Positions 8,062 to 16,760 of a stretch of DNA of 64,000 nucleotides are shown here, in pieces. Positions within the stretch are counted from its first letter, which is position 1; each line of letters starts with the position of its first letter. This DNA comes from Flammeovirga sp. OC4. Its GTDB lineage: Bacteria > Bacteroidota > Bacteroidia > Cytophagales > Flammeovirgaceae. The position numbers and the translations under genes are program-made. Location of the stretch: NCBI RefSeq assembly GCF_000812565.1, contig NZ_JTAM01000009.1, positions 62,001 through 126,000 on the forward strand. The letters run 5' to 3'. The notes below the pieces were generated by a model. The model was not told where the DNA came from. It saw nothing but the letters and a program-made list of their open reading frames with translations, and made no database searches.

Positions 8062-8884
8062 CGGCTATTGAGGTTATTTGATATGTTTCTAATTCCATCC
8101 ACCCCGACGAAGGGTAATATCTAGCTTTCACATCTTCGGAAACGGTTCCTATGTCTGGGCGAGCCTTCAGAACAGTGATATAGAAATCACTGACCCCTTC
8201 CGTCTGCTTGACGAAATCCACCAAATCAGACACCTGAAGTGTACCATCAAAAGGCAGGTTTTTAATATAATCGGCTACTGCTCCTTGTACATCCGCCTCT
8301 ACTTGCAGGCGATCGTGTTCCGGTTCGTAATAGAGATCTGCATGCAAGATTAATTTATCAGAGTCTAAATTGACTACTCCCATTTGTGCTCCTGGTTCTT
8401 GAATTTCTCGTAGATAAGCTTCAACACCTGAAGCTTCACTATCTGTTAACTTTCCATTTTCTCCACGCAGTTTTACAAGAGCAAAGCCACGTCCAGAAAC
8501 AGCTACAGATTTCACAACCCTTTTTGTTTCGTCAACAACCTCGTAATAAGGTTGCTTCGTGTCGGGGTGTAAAAGAATAGGATCACCATGTTGATACTCC
8601 AAAATTCTTTCAGCATACCATTCTGCTGTATGTACTTTTGAAGCTGCAATCAATGCTTCTACTTCAACTTTGTGAGCATCAAAAAGGACTGTGATAATAT
8701 GACTTACAAATGATGTGATATACAACCACAAATTCCAAATCGCCACTTTGGAAGTACTTGTTACATCTCCCAAGTCTTTCAACGCATCAGCAAGTTCCTT
8801 TTCATCCAAGAGCATATCCAGTTCTTGAACACGCTCTTTTTCTGTAAGTAACTCCTGATATAGTTCTGCTCTTGATTTTGCCAT
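8054..8884 (-). CDS. Baseplate J-like protein
   Basis: The 276-residue protein fits the baseplate wedge family (Mu gp47, P2 gpJ). The central and C-terminal parts have the expected pattern: a GFALVKLRGENGKLTDSE region, then DLYYEPEHDRLQVEADVQGAV followed by a segment on building a basis of short strands and LKARPD. The N-terminal 100 residues are helical. It is shorter than Mu gp47 (about 360). It overlaps the downstream gene by 8 bp and begins at the stop codon of the DUF5675 gene, so it is part of one tightly packed late operon. Confidence 0.75.
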   Translation of the reverse strand: MAKSRAELYQELLTEKERVQELDMLLDEKELADALKDLGDVTSTSKVAIWNLWLYITSFVSHIITVLFDAHKVEVEALIAASKVHTAEWYAERILEYQHGDPILLHPDTKQPYYEVVDETKRVVKSVAVSGRGFALVKLRGENGKLTDSEASGVEAYLREIQEPGAQMGVVNLDSDKLILHADLYYEPEHDRLQVEADVQGAVADYIKNLPFDGTLQVSDLVDFVKQTEGVSDFYITVLKARPDIGTVSEDVKARYYPSSGWMELETYQITSIADV

Positions 8885-9291
8885 TAGACAATTGTTAAAG
8901 TGAAATTATTACGACCGATCGCACTTATCATTTTTGAAAAAGTGGCTTTTGAGGAAGTAACATCTTTATAACCATCTTTGTCAATGTCAAAATGCGTTTG
9001 ACCGACAAGCACACACCCCAAAGTATCTTCATGGAAATTACCCCAATGAAATAAAATTAAGTCTCTATCTGGCACATTGGTGATATGGTAGTGCTGCTTA
9101 TATTTTTCTGATTTCCTTGGTACACATTCATAAGTACCTTTCGGAATGCAGGAAACATAGTTTTCATTATCATTGTCTGCCAATTCAAGTGTTTTACACT
9201 CAAATACTTTTTTCATACCATCATAAACGACCAGTTCACCAAGCGTTTGCTTTTCACCTTCTTGTACTCTTACTAATACTGCTTTCATCAT
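8884..9291 (-). CDS. DUF5675 family protein, probable lysis-associated
   Basis: The 135-residue protein matches DUF5675: an IPKGTYEC turn, the conserved LILFHWGN block and TLGCVLVGQ near the C-terminus, in a beta-rich fold with a His and a Cys in catalytic-like positions. The fold is reminiscent of L,D-transpeptidase/YkuD proteins, and members are often found beside phage holins, so a peptidoglycan-related function is plausible but unproven. It abuts the holin-like gene upstream and the baseplate J gene downstream at single-base junctions. No conventional endolysin is visible elsewhere in the prophage, which makes this the best lysis-enzyme candidate. Confidence 0.65.
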   Translation of the reverse strand: MMKAVLVRVQEGEKQTLGELVVYDGMKKVFECKTLELADNDNENYVSCIPKGTYECVPRKSEKYKQHYHITNVPDRDLILFHWGNFHEDTLGCVLVGQTHFDIDKDGYKDVTSSKATFSKMISAIGRNNFTLTIV

Positions 9292-9740
9292 TATTTGAGT
9301 TTATCAGCTCTATCTTTCTTTTTCAGAAAAGACAGATCCACGTTTTTAGTTACATTTGTTGCGATTTTTTCGGCTGTTCTGCCAATCACAAAGCCCCCTA
9401 AACCAATTTCTAAAAGACTCCAAAATTCAGCAGGTAAGTCATTTGCCATATTTTCGGCATCAGGAAAAAAAGCAGGCTGAAAAAAGTAAGTGTACATCAC
9501 TATAAAAGCGAAACAAAGCATCACTACAGGTCGCCAAGAACGTTGTAATAGATTGCCATTTGCTTCAGCTAAGATTACTTTCGCTTGAGCTTCATGTAAT
9601 TGATTAAGGTTTCCCAATACCACTTGAGAGAGCTCATTTTTAAGTTTCTGTTTCTCTTCCGTATTGGTGACTACCTGATCAATAATATCCGAAGAGCCCT
9701 TAATAAGGTTGGATGCTGATTTTAAAATATTGCCAATCAT
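9291..9740 (-). CDS. Holin (3TM, GTA-type family)
   Basis: The 149-residue protein has a helical N-terminal half, then a membrane segment at about residues 70-92 beginning with the SWRPVVML motif characteristic of the 3TM holin family, and a second hydrophobic segment at about 106-126 (LLEIGLGGFVIGRTAEK). The C-terminus is strongly basic. Holins open the inner membrane to release the lytic enzyme. The neighbouring DUF5675 gene supports a lysis pair. Its start overlaps the gp25-like gene by 4 bp. Confidence 0.78.
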   Translation of the reverse strand: MIGNILKSASNLIKGSSDIIDQVVTNTEEKQKLKNELSQVVLGNLNQLHEAQAKVILAEANGNLLQRSWRPVVMLCFAFIVMYTYFFQPAFFPDAENMANDLPAEFWSLLEIGLGGFVIGRTAEKIATNVTKNVDLSFLKKKDRADKLK

Positions 9741-10021
9741 TTTCTTTCTGTTTTTAAATTGATCTGACCATTTTCATAAATATCAAGTGCTCTGATTTCC
9801 TTTTCGTCCAATTCCATATTCTCAATAATTACCTTATAGAGATCCCCTAACTCTCCATCTACAAAAGAACCTAATCCAACACCCAAATCAGGAAATTCAC
9901 GAAAGTCTCCCTTGTTTGCAATCAAGATTAATTTCTCTTCTTGATTTAAAGAATCTTCTACAGTAAAGTCACCCTTTGTAACTTTTAGTGTATTATCATC
10001 ATTGAGAATAAAGTCTTTCAT
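9737..10021 (-). CDS. Baseplate wedge protein, gp25/gpW-like
   Basis: The 94-residue protein has the size and pattern of the gp25-like lysozyme-fold wedge proteins (T4 gp25, P2 gpW, Mu gp46). LILIANKGDFREFPDLGVGL followed by a helix and an acidic C-terminus matches the conserved L-x-T-x-x-G-E-x-x-x-x-P-x-x-G block. Many of these are baseplate assembly factors without enzymatic activity. It follows the gpV-like gene by one base. Confidence 0.78.
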   Translation of the reverse strand: MKDFILNDDNTLKVTKGDFTVEDSLNQEEKLILIANKGDFREFPDLGVGLGSFVDGELGDLYKVIIENMELDEKEIRALDIYENGQINLKTERK

Positions 10022-10022
10022 A

Positions 10023-10589
10023 TCAGTGTTTGATTTTAGTATTTTCTACTTTTGAGAAATCCCCTAACTCGAATGTTTTTAAAGTACCATTCAAGGTTTC
10101 TTGAAGTGCAGATTTAGCTCCGTTTCCCGGTTCGAATATGGGAGCACCACCCAATACCTTTAAAAAAGCATCAAGAAGTTGATTATTCTTCTCCAGTTCT
10201 TGAACCAAAGTTGGTGTAATCAAAAGCCCTCCATTATTTCCTTCATTGAAGGTGATTCCATTTTGATCCACCTCAATAGTCGTTTCACCAATAACAGTTT
10301 TCACCTTTTCAGGTTCATTGACCATTGTTACAAATGCATCAATCTGAGAATTACCAATCAAAGCAACCATTACAATAGATTCTTTTTTAGGGAAGACTAT
10401 AGTATAGTTACTAGCCTGATCCAAAGAGGCTTTGAGGCGGACATCTGGAATTTGTACTTCCTCGTGCAGAGGCAATACATCGATAGAGGCACTTTCCTCA
10501 TTAACCGAGATCACCTTTGCAGGAAAAAGTACGGGTGGCCTGTCAACAATTCGCCGTAATAGGGTTTGAATATCTTCCTCGTAACTCAT
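10023..10589 (-). CDS. Baseplate spike / assembly protein (gpV/gp45-like)
   Basis: The 188-residue protein has an N-terminal OB-like domain (VISVNEESASIDVLPL, then P-D-V-R-L and a VMVALIGNSQIDAFV strand) followed by a repeated beta segment (TTIEVDQNGITFNEGN) of the kind that forms the trimeric beta-helical spike. This fits Mu gp45/P2 gpV, which punctures the outer membrane. The C-terminal extension of about 60 residues is helical and ends IKH. It starts immediately after the hub gene stop. Confidence 0.65.
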   Translation of the reverse strand: MSYEEDIQTLLRRIVDRPPVLFPAKVISVNEESASIDVLPLHEEVQIPDVRLKASLDQASNYTIVFPKKESIVMVALIGNSQIDAFVTMVNEPEKVKTVIGETTIEVDQNGITFNEGNNGGLLITPTLVQELEKNNQLLDAFLKVLGGAPIFEPGNGAKSALQETLNGTLKTFELGDFSKVENTKIKH

Positions 10590-11576
10590 TTAAGTAATCT
10601 TTTTACCTATTTGAATAGCTCTTCTCCCTCCAGAGCTGGAGAAGGTGGTCACTACTTTATCAATTAAGAAAGTTCCATCCTTAGCAGGGTTTTCTATATC
10701 TGTCACCTTTGCTGTCATGCCAAAAGTTGCGTAAGGAAATAAGAAGGTTTTTACACCTCCTTCATATTTTCCTAACCGAATCCTTTCTATTTCCTCTTCG
10801 GCCTGTCGTTTTAATTCGGGTTTAGTTCTAGCAGTATAAGAGGTGTATTTTTTTGTAATACCACCTTCTTCCCCTGCTGTCACTTCTATTACGGTATTGT
10901 TTGGAAGAATAGCTTTTGCATCTATCTCAATCGCTTCATCTACAAAATCCCTATAGGTGAGATCTTCGGAAATAATATTTTCATTAAAATTATATTCCAC
11001 TTCCCCCGGATCTTCCGTAAATGCGAGACCAACATAAAGTGTTTTCCCCCTGAAATAAGCAGTTAAACCGAATTCCTCTTGTAGTTTTTTCAAAGCCTCA
11101 TAACCATTAATGTTACTCAACCGAAACTTATCCAACTTCACTTCCGGTATTTCTTCAGATAAGGTAATGGCTGTATCACTAATGATATAATGTATAACTT
11201 GTTTGAGTGTAGTGTCCTTCCAAACGTAGTTCAACCGCTTCTTTGCACGTAAAAGATAAGAAGCGTCTTCCAATTCAATTTTAATAGGACTGGTTTGATG
11301 AAATCGTTTTACATACCCTTCAAACTCCTGATTCAAAAATTGATCTTCACGAAACTGATAACCCAATTTGATATTGACTGGAGTCCCTCTTCGCATGACT
11401 TCCCCCAGACTTTTATCTACTTCGTTGTTGACAGATGGGATAAACAATTGAGCGGAATCCGTAAGAGTTGTCCATGACTTTTCAATTTTCACTTCTTTGA
11501 CAAGAGGCATTTCCGTTTCATTGCGTCCGACTGTAATGCTATGAATCATTACAAACATGGTAATTAAGAATTTCAT
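10590..11576 (-). CDS. Baseplate hub protein (gpD/gp27-like)
   Basis: The 328-residue protein fits the late-control D/gp27 hub family: strands at the N-terminus, a YVKRFHQTSPIKIELEDASY strand-turn pattern, KQVIHYIISDTAITL, then GYEALKKLQEEFGLTAYFRG, which is the typical hub segment, and a final GTFLIDKVVTTFS block. The hub joins tail tube to spike. The hydrophobic N-terminal dozen residues are not a convincing signal peptide. It overlaps the upstream gene by 4 bp. Confidence 0.75.
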   Translation of the reverse strand: MKFLITMFVMIHSITVGRNETEMPLVKEVKIEKSWTTLTDSAQLFIPSVNNEVDKSLGEVMRRGTPVNIKLGYQFREDQFLNQEFEGYVKRFHQTSPIKIELEDASYLLRAKKRLNYVWKDTTLKQVIHYIISDTAITLSEEIPEVKLDKFRLSNINGYEALKKLQEEFGLTAYFRGKTLYVGLAFTEDPGEVEYNFNENIISEDLTYRDFVDEAIEIDAKAILPNNTVIEVTAGEEGGITKKYTSYTARTKPELKRQAEEEIERIRLGKYEGGVKTFLFPYATFGMTAKVTDIENPAKDGTFLIDKVVTTFSSSGGRRAIQIGKKIT

Positions 11577-12205
11577 TGTGATTTTAATTGTTTAATAATT
11601 TTAGAATAAATGTTTTCGGTAGATGATCCCTGGTCCGAAAGTGCCCGAATAGTGTAGGCTTGACGATCCGGCTTACCACTCTGACCAGGGAAGTTATAAT
11701 CTTCAATTACGATGTACTCAATATTGAGCAGTGACGTGATTGTAGATTCTATTTTTATAGCCTGCTGTTTTTCGCAGATTGCTTTGAGTTTTGTAAAGGC
11801 ATTTTCAGGAAAGTTTTTACCTATCAAAGAATAAGAGCTAGTATTAGAAATATCTCCAAGATTAGATTCCCTACTAAGTGCCTGTCCTGTATTAGGGTTT
11901 TCCATCAAAATACCATTGATGCTGATTTCATAATCTCCTTCGGCGTAAAGCTCCTTTATAGTCCCCCTTGCTTTGGAACGGTTGACATTGGTTTTGATGA
12001 TCTTCTTTCTTGAGCGGATCGTTAATACAGGCTCCAGAGGCATTTGAACTTCGTCCAGTTTGAGTGGCATAAAGAGTGGAGTGCCGAATATTTCATCTAC
12101 TCGATCCTCTCCACTTTTAACCCTACTCACTAGCTCTTTGGCAGATTTCGCTGCAAAAGTGGTATATAACCCACCGGTCAAGTCATTGATATTGAAATTA
12201 GCCAT
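11573..12205 (-). CDS. DUF6046-like tail protein
   Basis: The 210-residue protein sits between tape measure and hub. In this place contractile phages carry a DNA-circularisation/N protein or a LysM-bearing tail protein. The sequence (PLKLDEVQMPLEPVLTI, then RGTIKELYAEGDYEISINGI and a final YTIRALSDQG) resembles DUF6046 proteins of Bacteroidota phages; I recognise the pattern but cannot verify the family. Function as a tail-tube-to-hub adaptor is inferred from position. It overlaps the tape-measure end by 8 bp. Confidence 0.6.
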   Translation of the reverse strand: MANFNINDLTGGLYTTFAAKSAKELVSRVKSGEDRVDEIFGTPLFMPLKLDEVQMPLEPVLTIRSRKKIIKTNVNRSKARGTIKELYAEGDYEISINGILMENPNTGQALSRESNLGDISNTSSYSLIGKNFPENAFTKLKAICEKQQAIKIESTITSLLNIEYIVIEDYNFPGQSGKPDRQAYTIRALSDQGSSTENIYSKIIKQLKSQ

Positions 12206-14144
12206 TTGATAGATTCGCTACAGAGGTAAATACCCTCAGGTTCATTTCTTTAAACTTCTCGAAGTAATCTTCAATAGACTCTTCAAGCTGTTGTACATTG
12301 ATCGTTTCCGCCATACTTATATCACCGTAAGTAATATTGATGGTAGTTTGCCGAGCTCCACCTTTTGAAATTTCATTGATACCATTTGCAGTATCATCGG
12401 TAGGAGCAGGAAGGTCTGAAGTCGGTAATCCTGGTACTGAGGGAGCCGAAGTGCCTACACCTGCTGTTACTGTATCAAGATTACTTTTAGAGAGTTCGTT
12501 ATTGTATCCTTTTTTGAAAGAATCAACTACTTTGCCACCATATTGGTAAGCAAACCCCGCAGGTGTGGTAGCCAACAATCCTTTACCTAAAGAAGAAGCT
12601 CCAGCTTTGATTTGTGCTACATTTCGATTTAGTACCCCAGAGATCATATCACCAAGACCACCTAAAATATTTGAAGCAATATCTGCGATAGACATAAATA
12701 CTTCTTTAAAGGCTTCCCATAATCCCCAAACGCCACCTCGGAACCAATCAAACTTCTGATAAGCATAAGTTAGTGCTGCTACAAGAACACCAATCCCTAC
12801 TACGACTAGACCAATAGGATTTGCTGACATAATAGTATTCAAGAGCAATTGCCCTTTTGCCATTGCTATAGTAGCTATTCTTGCAATCCCCAAAGCCAAG
12901 GCATAACCTTTCGTAGCTATGGTTAGAATTCCCCATGCTGCACCTGCTGCCAAAACACCTGCTCCCAAGGATTTTACAATTGGAAGATATGATTCTGTAT
13001 TTTCTCTCAACCAAATAATACTATCACCAATACCATTTAGAGCAATTGCAACATAAGGAAGGATTACTTCTCCTAATTCCGCTAAAACAACATTGAATCT
13101 GTTTTGAACAATGTTTGAAAGCGTATTGAAATCACCATGAGCATTTTTCAGTGCTTGACTAATATTGAATTTAGAACTATCGAAAGCATCCAATGTGGTC
13201 AATACATCATCTCCAGAAGTTTTCAATTGGTTCATCAGATTTTGCAGACCTTCAGGTCCACCAATAGCATTTCTCAAAGTCAAGAAATCTTGATCACTCA
13301 TTCCTTGCAATTTTGGAACAAGCTCACGGATAACAATATCCATATCTTTCATGTGCCCTTGAGCATCAAATATGTCTACCCCGATTTTTTTCAACCCCTT
13401 CACTGTATTATCAGCCGTCAAACCTTGGAAAGCCGCTTTGGTTGCTGTTGCTGCCGTGGTACTGTCTTTTGAAATTGCAGTCATTGCTGCAAAAACTTTA
13501 TTCGCAGTATTTACATTCTGTCCCGCAGCAGCAGCTGCTCCTGCATATTCCGTCTGTACTTTCGCTAACTCATCAAATGTGGTGATACCTACCTGCACGG
13601 TCTTCGCAGAAGATGCCAGGTAGCCATCCAAGTCATCCGTACTCAACCCAAAAGCCTTCATTGCTTTGGTAGTACTGTTGATTGACTCGTTGAAATCTGC
13701 TTTTGTCGCAATGGAGAAACGCCCGACTTTACTAACAATCTTCTCGACTTCATCCCCGTATTTTCCCGTAGCACTCTGAACGTCATAAAATGCCTTTGCC
13801 GTTGCTTTTGGATCTAAACCTTGCTCAAAAGATAAGTTTTTGACACTCTGATCTAAACCCTCAATCTGAGCTTGTGTTTTATCAAGGTTCAGATTTTTAA
13901 GTTCCAAAAACTGATTCTGATAATCACCTGCCGCCTTAGTTGCTAACCCGATAGCTCCGGTAATTGCGGTTGCTCCCGCTACCACTGCGGTCTTACTGAT
14001 TTTGAACTTAGCATTAAAAGAAGAAACATTTCTATTCAATACACCAAAACGAGTGTTCATCACACCTGCCGCCTTACTGGCTCTGTCCATCACTGGGCTT
14101 GCCTTGTCAGTGACTTTTAATATGTATTGATAAACGTCATTCAT
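12198..14144 (-). CDS. Tail tape-measure protein
   Basis: The 648-residue protein has the TP901-type tape-measure core at about residues 85-330: AFYDVQSATGKYGDEVE, FGLSTDDLDGYLASSAKTVQ, a stretch of alanines and the conserved AIGGPEGLQNLMNQ block. Hydrophobic membrane-like segments near residues 390-460 (GVLAAGAAWGILTIATKG and NPIGLVVVGIGVLVAAL) match the pore-forming region seen in many tape measures. Its length sets tail length; 648 residues would imply a rather short tail. The ATG overlaps the stop codon of the -1 frame of the chaperone gene, so the two are coupled. Confidence 0.9.
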   Translation of the reverse strand: MNDVYQYILKVTDKASPVMDRASKAAGVMNTRFGVLNRNVSSFNAKFKISKTAVVAGATAITGAIGLATKAAGDYQNQFLELKNLNLDKTQAQIEGLDQSVKNLSFEQGLDPKATAKAFYDVQSATGKYGDEVEKIVSKVGRFSIATKADFNESINSTTKAMKAFGLSTDDLDGYLASSAKTVQVGITTFDELAKVQTEYAGAAAAAGQNVNTANKVFAAMTAISKDSTTAATATKAAFQGLTADNTVKGLKKIGVDIFDAQGHMKDMDIVIRELVPKLQGMSDQDFLTLRNAIGGPEGLQNLMNQLKTSGDDVLTTLDAFDSSKFNISQALKNAHGDFNTLSNIVQNRFNVVLAELGEVILPYVAIALNGIGDSIIWLRENTESYLPIVKSLGAGVLAAGAAWGILTIATKGYALALGIARIATIAMAKGQLLLNTIMSANPIGLVVVGIGVLVAALTYAYQKFDWFRGGVWGLWEAFKEVFMSIADIASNILGGLGDMISGVLNRNVAQIKAGASSLGKGLLATTPAGFAYQYGGKVVDSFKKGYNNELSKSNLDTVTAGVGTSAPSVPGLPTSDLPAPTDDTANGINEISKGGARQTTINITYGDISMAETINVQQLEESIEDYFEKFKEMNLRVFTSVANLSNG

Positions 14145-14317
14145 GATTTGTTATGCTTCGCTTCTTCTTCTCTTGCCCACTCCAAACTTTTATAATAATA
14201 TGCCCATTCCTCAACAGGCAATTCCCAAGGCTTTAAAATTTTTAAATGATAGATAAGCATTGCGTCCGCTTTCCTTTCAAAACTACTCCTTGAAGTAATT
14301 TTAGCAGACTCTAAAGC
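14141..14317 (-). CDS. Tail assembly chaperone, -1 frameshift extension (GT-type)
   Basis: The frame reached by a -1 shift continues 57 codons beyond the slippery site: ALESAKITSRSSFERKADAM, then LKPWELPVEEWAYYYKSLEW and a charged end AKHNKS. It has no good start of its own and its TGA overlaps the ATG of the tape-measure gene. Small frameshift extensions of this size between the tail-tube and tape-measure genes are the hallmark of G/GT tail chaperones. The joined product would be 240 residues. I infer expression only by frameshifting. Confidence 0.75.
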   Translation of the reverse strand, partial: ALESAKITSRSSFERKADAMLIYHLKILKPWELPVEEWAYYYKSLEWAREEEAKHNKS

Positions 14318-14865
14318 TTTTTTATTTTAGCTTCATTTTCTTCTTTCAGTTCATCTACTACTGAAAGCATAGCCATGTGCAGACGGTCATCATTAAGCAC
14401 CTCTGTATACTTCTTCTCCGTATCTTTCCAGATGCGTTTTAAAATGGAGATATTCGTCTCAAAAGGCACTCTCTTCCCGTTCTTCTCTGAAGAGAATTCA
14501 ACATCACCACGGTTTACTTTTCGCACTTTCGCCTTGAAATTTTTCTGAGGAACATGAATAATTTCGTGTCCATTTCCTTGAATAATCTCCGCCGTTGGTA
14601 AGACTGTTAAGCTGATGATCTGCTTTGAAATACCCATTACATGAGCATCCCCCGTAAGGTCATCCCCTTCAATAAGGCAGTTATTCAAGACCACTTCCAC
14701 GGCATCATATTCACTCTGCTGTAAAGCAGTAATCACCTGCTTCATAACATTCAGGCTTTGCGTAGGTGTCCAGATGACCGCCTGTTTGCCGTCATCTGTT
14801 TCAATCAGTTGGATTTCTCCATGTGCTTCTTTCCAAGCCTTGATTTTTTCTTCAGTCAATTTCAT
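14311..14865 (-). CDS. Tail assembly chaperone (G-type)
   Basis: The 184-residue acidic, helical protein lies between tail tube and tape measure, where contractile and siphoviral phages encode the chaperone that coats the tape measure during tail assembly. The C-terminal third (TEVLNDDRLHMAMLSVVDEL) is helical. Its last codons read ATA AAA AAG CTT TAG, so the stop is two codons after a slippery heptamer. The start lies two bases after the tail-tube stop. Sequence similarity to a named family was not recognised; the assignment is from position plus the frameshift. Confidence 0.72.
   Translation of the reverse strand: MKLTEEKIKAWKEAHGEIQLIETDDGKQAVIWTPTQSLNVMKQVITALQQSEYDAVEVVLNNCLIEGDDLTGDAHVMGISKQIISLTVLPTAEIIQGNGHEIIHVPQKNFKAKVRKVNRGDVEFSSEKNGKRVPFETNISILKRIWKDTEKKYTEVLNDDRLHMAMLSVVDELKEENEAKIKKL
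14317..14323 (-). promoter_or_regulatory. Programmed -1 ribosomal frameshift site (A AAA AAG)
   Basis: On the minus strand the heptamer A AAA AAG is in the correct zero-frame phase (at-A AAA AAG), directly before the zero-frame stop. Slipping by -1 opens the 57-codon extension that ends on the tape-measure start. A AAA AAG is one of the most efficient bacterial -1 slippery sequences. Confidence 0.78.
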
Positions 14866-14867
14866 TG

Positions 14868-15284
14868 TTATGCTGCACGTTTAATTCCCAAACAAAGACC
14901 AGGAAGCGAAACTTCCATAAACTTATCACCTTGGTTAAAGTCCTCTTCGTTTACATTGATTTTTACAGAGCGGATATAGCGGAATGCCTGCTTGCTTGTT
15001 GCTGTTTTTGAGTAAGCTACTGAAACATCGAAACGAACGTCAAGAAGAGAATTTACCCCTAGTGATTTTTCAATTTCAATTTTCTCACCCAAGGTCATTT
15101 TAATTTCCACTTCATAGCTTCTGTTCCCTGAGCCGATACCGATCGGCTCACCACCTCTGCCATAGATCAGTTCATCGTCATCCTCTTCCTTGAATCGAAT
15201 ACCACGGATGCCTAAAATATTACGACCTCCAAAGACCACCTGTACATCTTTCCATGCAAACTCATCTGTATCAAATTCCCCCAT
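14868..15284 (-). CDS. Tail tube protein
   Basis: The 138-residue beta-rich protein directly follows the sheath gene, the usual order sheath-tube in Mu-like phages (gpL-gpM). The EVEIKMTLGEKIEIEKSLGV helix-strand segment and the strand-rich C-terminus FRYIRSVKINVNEEDFNQGD fit tube proteins with a double beta-sheet and one helix. It is predicted to polymerise around the tape measure. The nearest named family (DUF2597-like) is an educated guess. Confidence 0.7.
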   Translation of the reverse strand: MGEFDTDEFAWKDVQVVFGGRNILGIRGIRFKEEDDDELIYGRGGEPIGIGSGNRSYEVEIKMTLGEKIEIEKSLGVNSLLDVRFDVSVAYSKTATSKQAFRYIRSVKINVNEEDFNQGDKFMEVSLPGLCLGIKRAA

Positions 15285-15288
15285 GATT

Positions 15289-16500
15289 TTAAGTGTTTAA
15301 AGGATTGTCAAAACCTAAATTTGCCTCAAGGTATTTAGGATAACCTTTTGGTCGGATTGCCAGACGATCCAAAGTGATGGAGTCAGTTGCAAGCAAGTTT
15401 TGATTAGGATTAATTTCTACAATTACTCCAGAAGCATACCCCGTTTTGATCAGGGCATCACCCAATGCTTCACTGACAGCACCTTCAATGGACTTCATTT
15501 CTGCGGGTGCAGGAAATCCACTTTCATCAATATCAATATCATCATCGATCTCTTCAATCATGGTATTGTAGGCAATACGCAAAGCATAATCGATAATTCT
15601 ACCTCTTTGAAGTTCGGAGTAATCATCACTTGCAGCGGTTGCAGCTAAAAACCCTGAGAAGTAATAACCGTCACGGTTCTGGAATCTTCTCAATGCGATA
15701 TACCTTTTATTGTAAATCACGTCCTGCTCAGTTTGAGCACCTTCCTCTGACTTGTTGACCTTTACCTTTGTACCGTCTGTAAAGTAACCTTGCTCAATGG
15801 GCAGTTGGCCACGTTTCACTTTTGAGATAGCTTCCTGCAAACTTCCTTGCGCCGCCCAACCTAGAGTAAACCCTACTGAAGGATACCCTGAAGCCTCATC
15901 ACTTGCCAGTACTACACCTGCTCCATTGTATGCGTCCTGACTAAAATCGTAAAGATCTGTTACAGAGCCATCGAAGCCTCTACCCCCAATCAACACACGC
16001 AGGGGTGTCTTATAGGCTTGAGTAGCCACCGTCAATTCGTGTGCATTTTTCACTGCACTGATTACATCGGGGTCTATTCCTTCTGTAATTGTTGGAGAGT
16101 AGGCACCATCAGGAACTCTATTGATGCCCATTAGTGAAATTACTCCATCTGCTTCGGTGATTGCCTTTTGGACAATATCATTATCCTTGTTCAAAGCATC
16201 CGACATAGTGGTAGCGTCAGCAATCAACATGATCCAAAGTGGTGTTCCTTCGTCTGCTACACTGTAAAAACCTGCAACATCATAGTACACTTTCAGACTG
16301 TTGTCAGTATCGTACTGAGCATCTAGTCCCAATGCTTCCGCCTCTGCCAGTCTTGTTACTCTTTTTGGTTCATTTAAACCAATTTTTGAAGCAACAGCAA
16401 CTCCAGTAAGCACCAGTAGGTATTCTCCAGTGTCTGTTTCACTTCTTCCCAACTGACCGTTGAGAAGATTAATTTTAGCGTTAGGTAAACCTTGTGACAT
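15289..16500 (-). CDS. Contractile tail sheath protein (DUF2586-like)
   Basis: The 403-residue protein resembles the DUF2586 sheath family of Bacteroidota Mu-like phages. It has an N-terminal strand block (GEYLLVLTGVAVASKIGLNE), a central alpha/beta domain (PLRVLIGGRGFDG), the RYIALRRFQNRDGYYFSG segment followed by a helix (IDYALRIAYNTMIEEI), and a C-terminal strand bundle. The order 'YIxLRxxxxxDGYYF...' before a long helix is typical of sheaths. It identifies the phage as a myovirus. It lies upstream of the tube gene with a 4-bp gap. Confidence 0.82.
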   Translation of the reverse strand: MSQGLPNAKINLLNGQLGRSETDTGEYLLVLTGVAVASKIGLNEPKRVTRLAEAEALGLDAQYDTDNSLKVYYDVAGFYSVADEGTPLWIMLIADATTMSDALNKDNDIVQKAITEADGVISLMGINRVPDGAYSPTITEGIDPDVISAVKNAHELTVATQAYKTPLRVLIGGRGFDGSVTDLYDFSQDAYNGAGVVLASDEASGYPSVGFTLGWAAQGSLQEAISKVKRGQLPIEQGYFTDGTKVKVNKSEEGAQTEQDVIYNKRYIALRRFQNRDGYYFSGFLAATAASDDYSELQRGRIIDYALRIAYNTMIEEIDDDIDIDESGFPAPAEMKSIEGAVSEALGDALIKTGYASGVIVEINPNQNLLATDSITLDRLAIRPKGYPKYLEANLGFDNPLNT

Positions 16501-16505
16501 TGTTT

Positions 16506-16760
16506 TTATGATTTAGAGTCCAAAGTTTCATTTTCATTTTTTACGTTTCCTTCCGGGAATAATGTCTCCCTTTTAAAGGTTTCGTAAGGGCACTGAGTAC
16601 GTTGTGCATATTCGTCTTTATGAGCTTTGGCATGTCCTCCAAAGCTCATTCCATCTTCAAACACATAAAGCACTTTCGCCTTGGCATGATCCTCAAAATA
16701 TTTTGAAGCTGTCTCCTTTAATCTATCTTGTCTCTTCATCCTCTTTCTTTGTTGATTCAA
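16506..16760 (-). CDS. Small phage protein of unknown function
   Basis: The 84-residue protein is highly charged, with basic N-terminus (RKRMKRQDRLK) and acidic C-terminus. A middle segment, KVLYVFEDGMSFGG, followed by a His/Lys stretch, looks like a small strand-turn unit. No family was recognised. It overlaps the upstream gene by 38 bp and ends 5 bp before the sheath start, so it is part of the late operon. Its context between capsid and sheath suggests a head-tail joining or accessory role, but that is speculation. Confidence 0.55.
   Translation of the reverse strand: MNQQRKRMKRQDRLKETASKYFEDHAKAKVLYVFEDGMSFGGHAKAHKDEYAQRTQCPYETFKRETLFPEGNVKNENETLDSKS

Noticed and set aside
12337-13623. 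Several plus-strand frames within the tape-measure gene
   Set aside because: They are shadows of the tape-measure frame.
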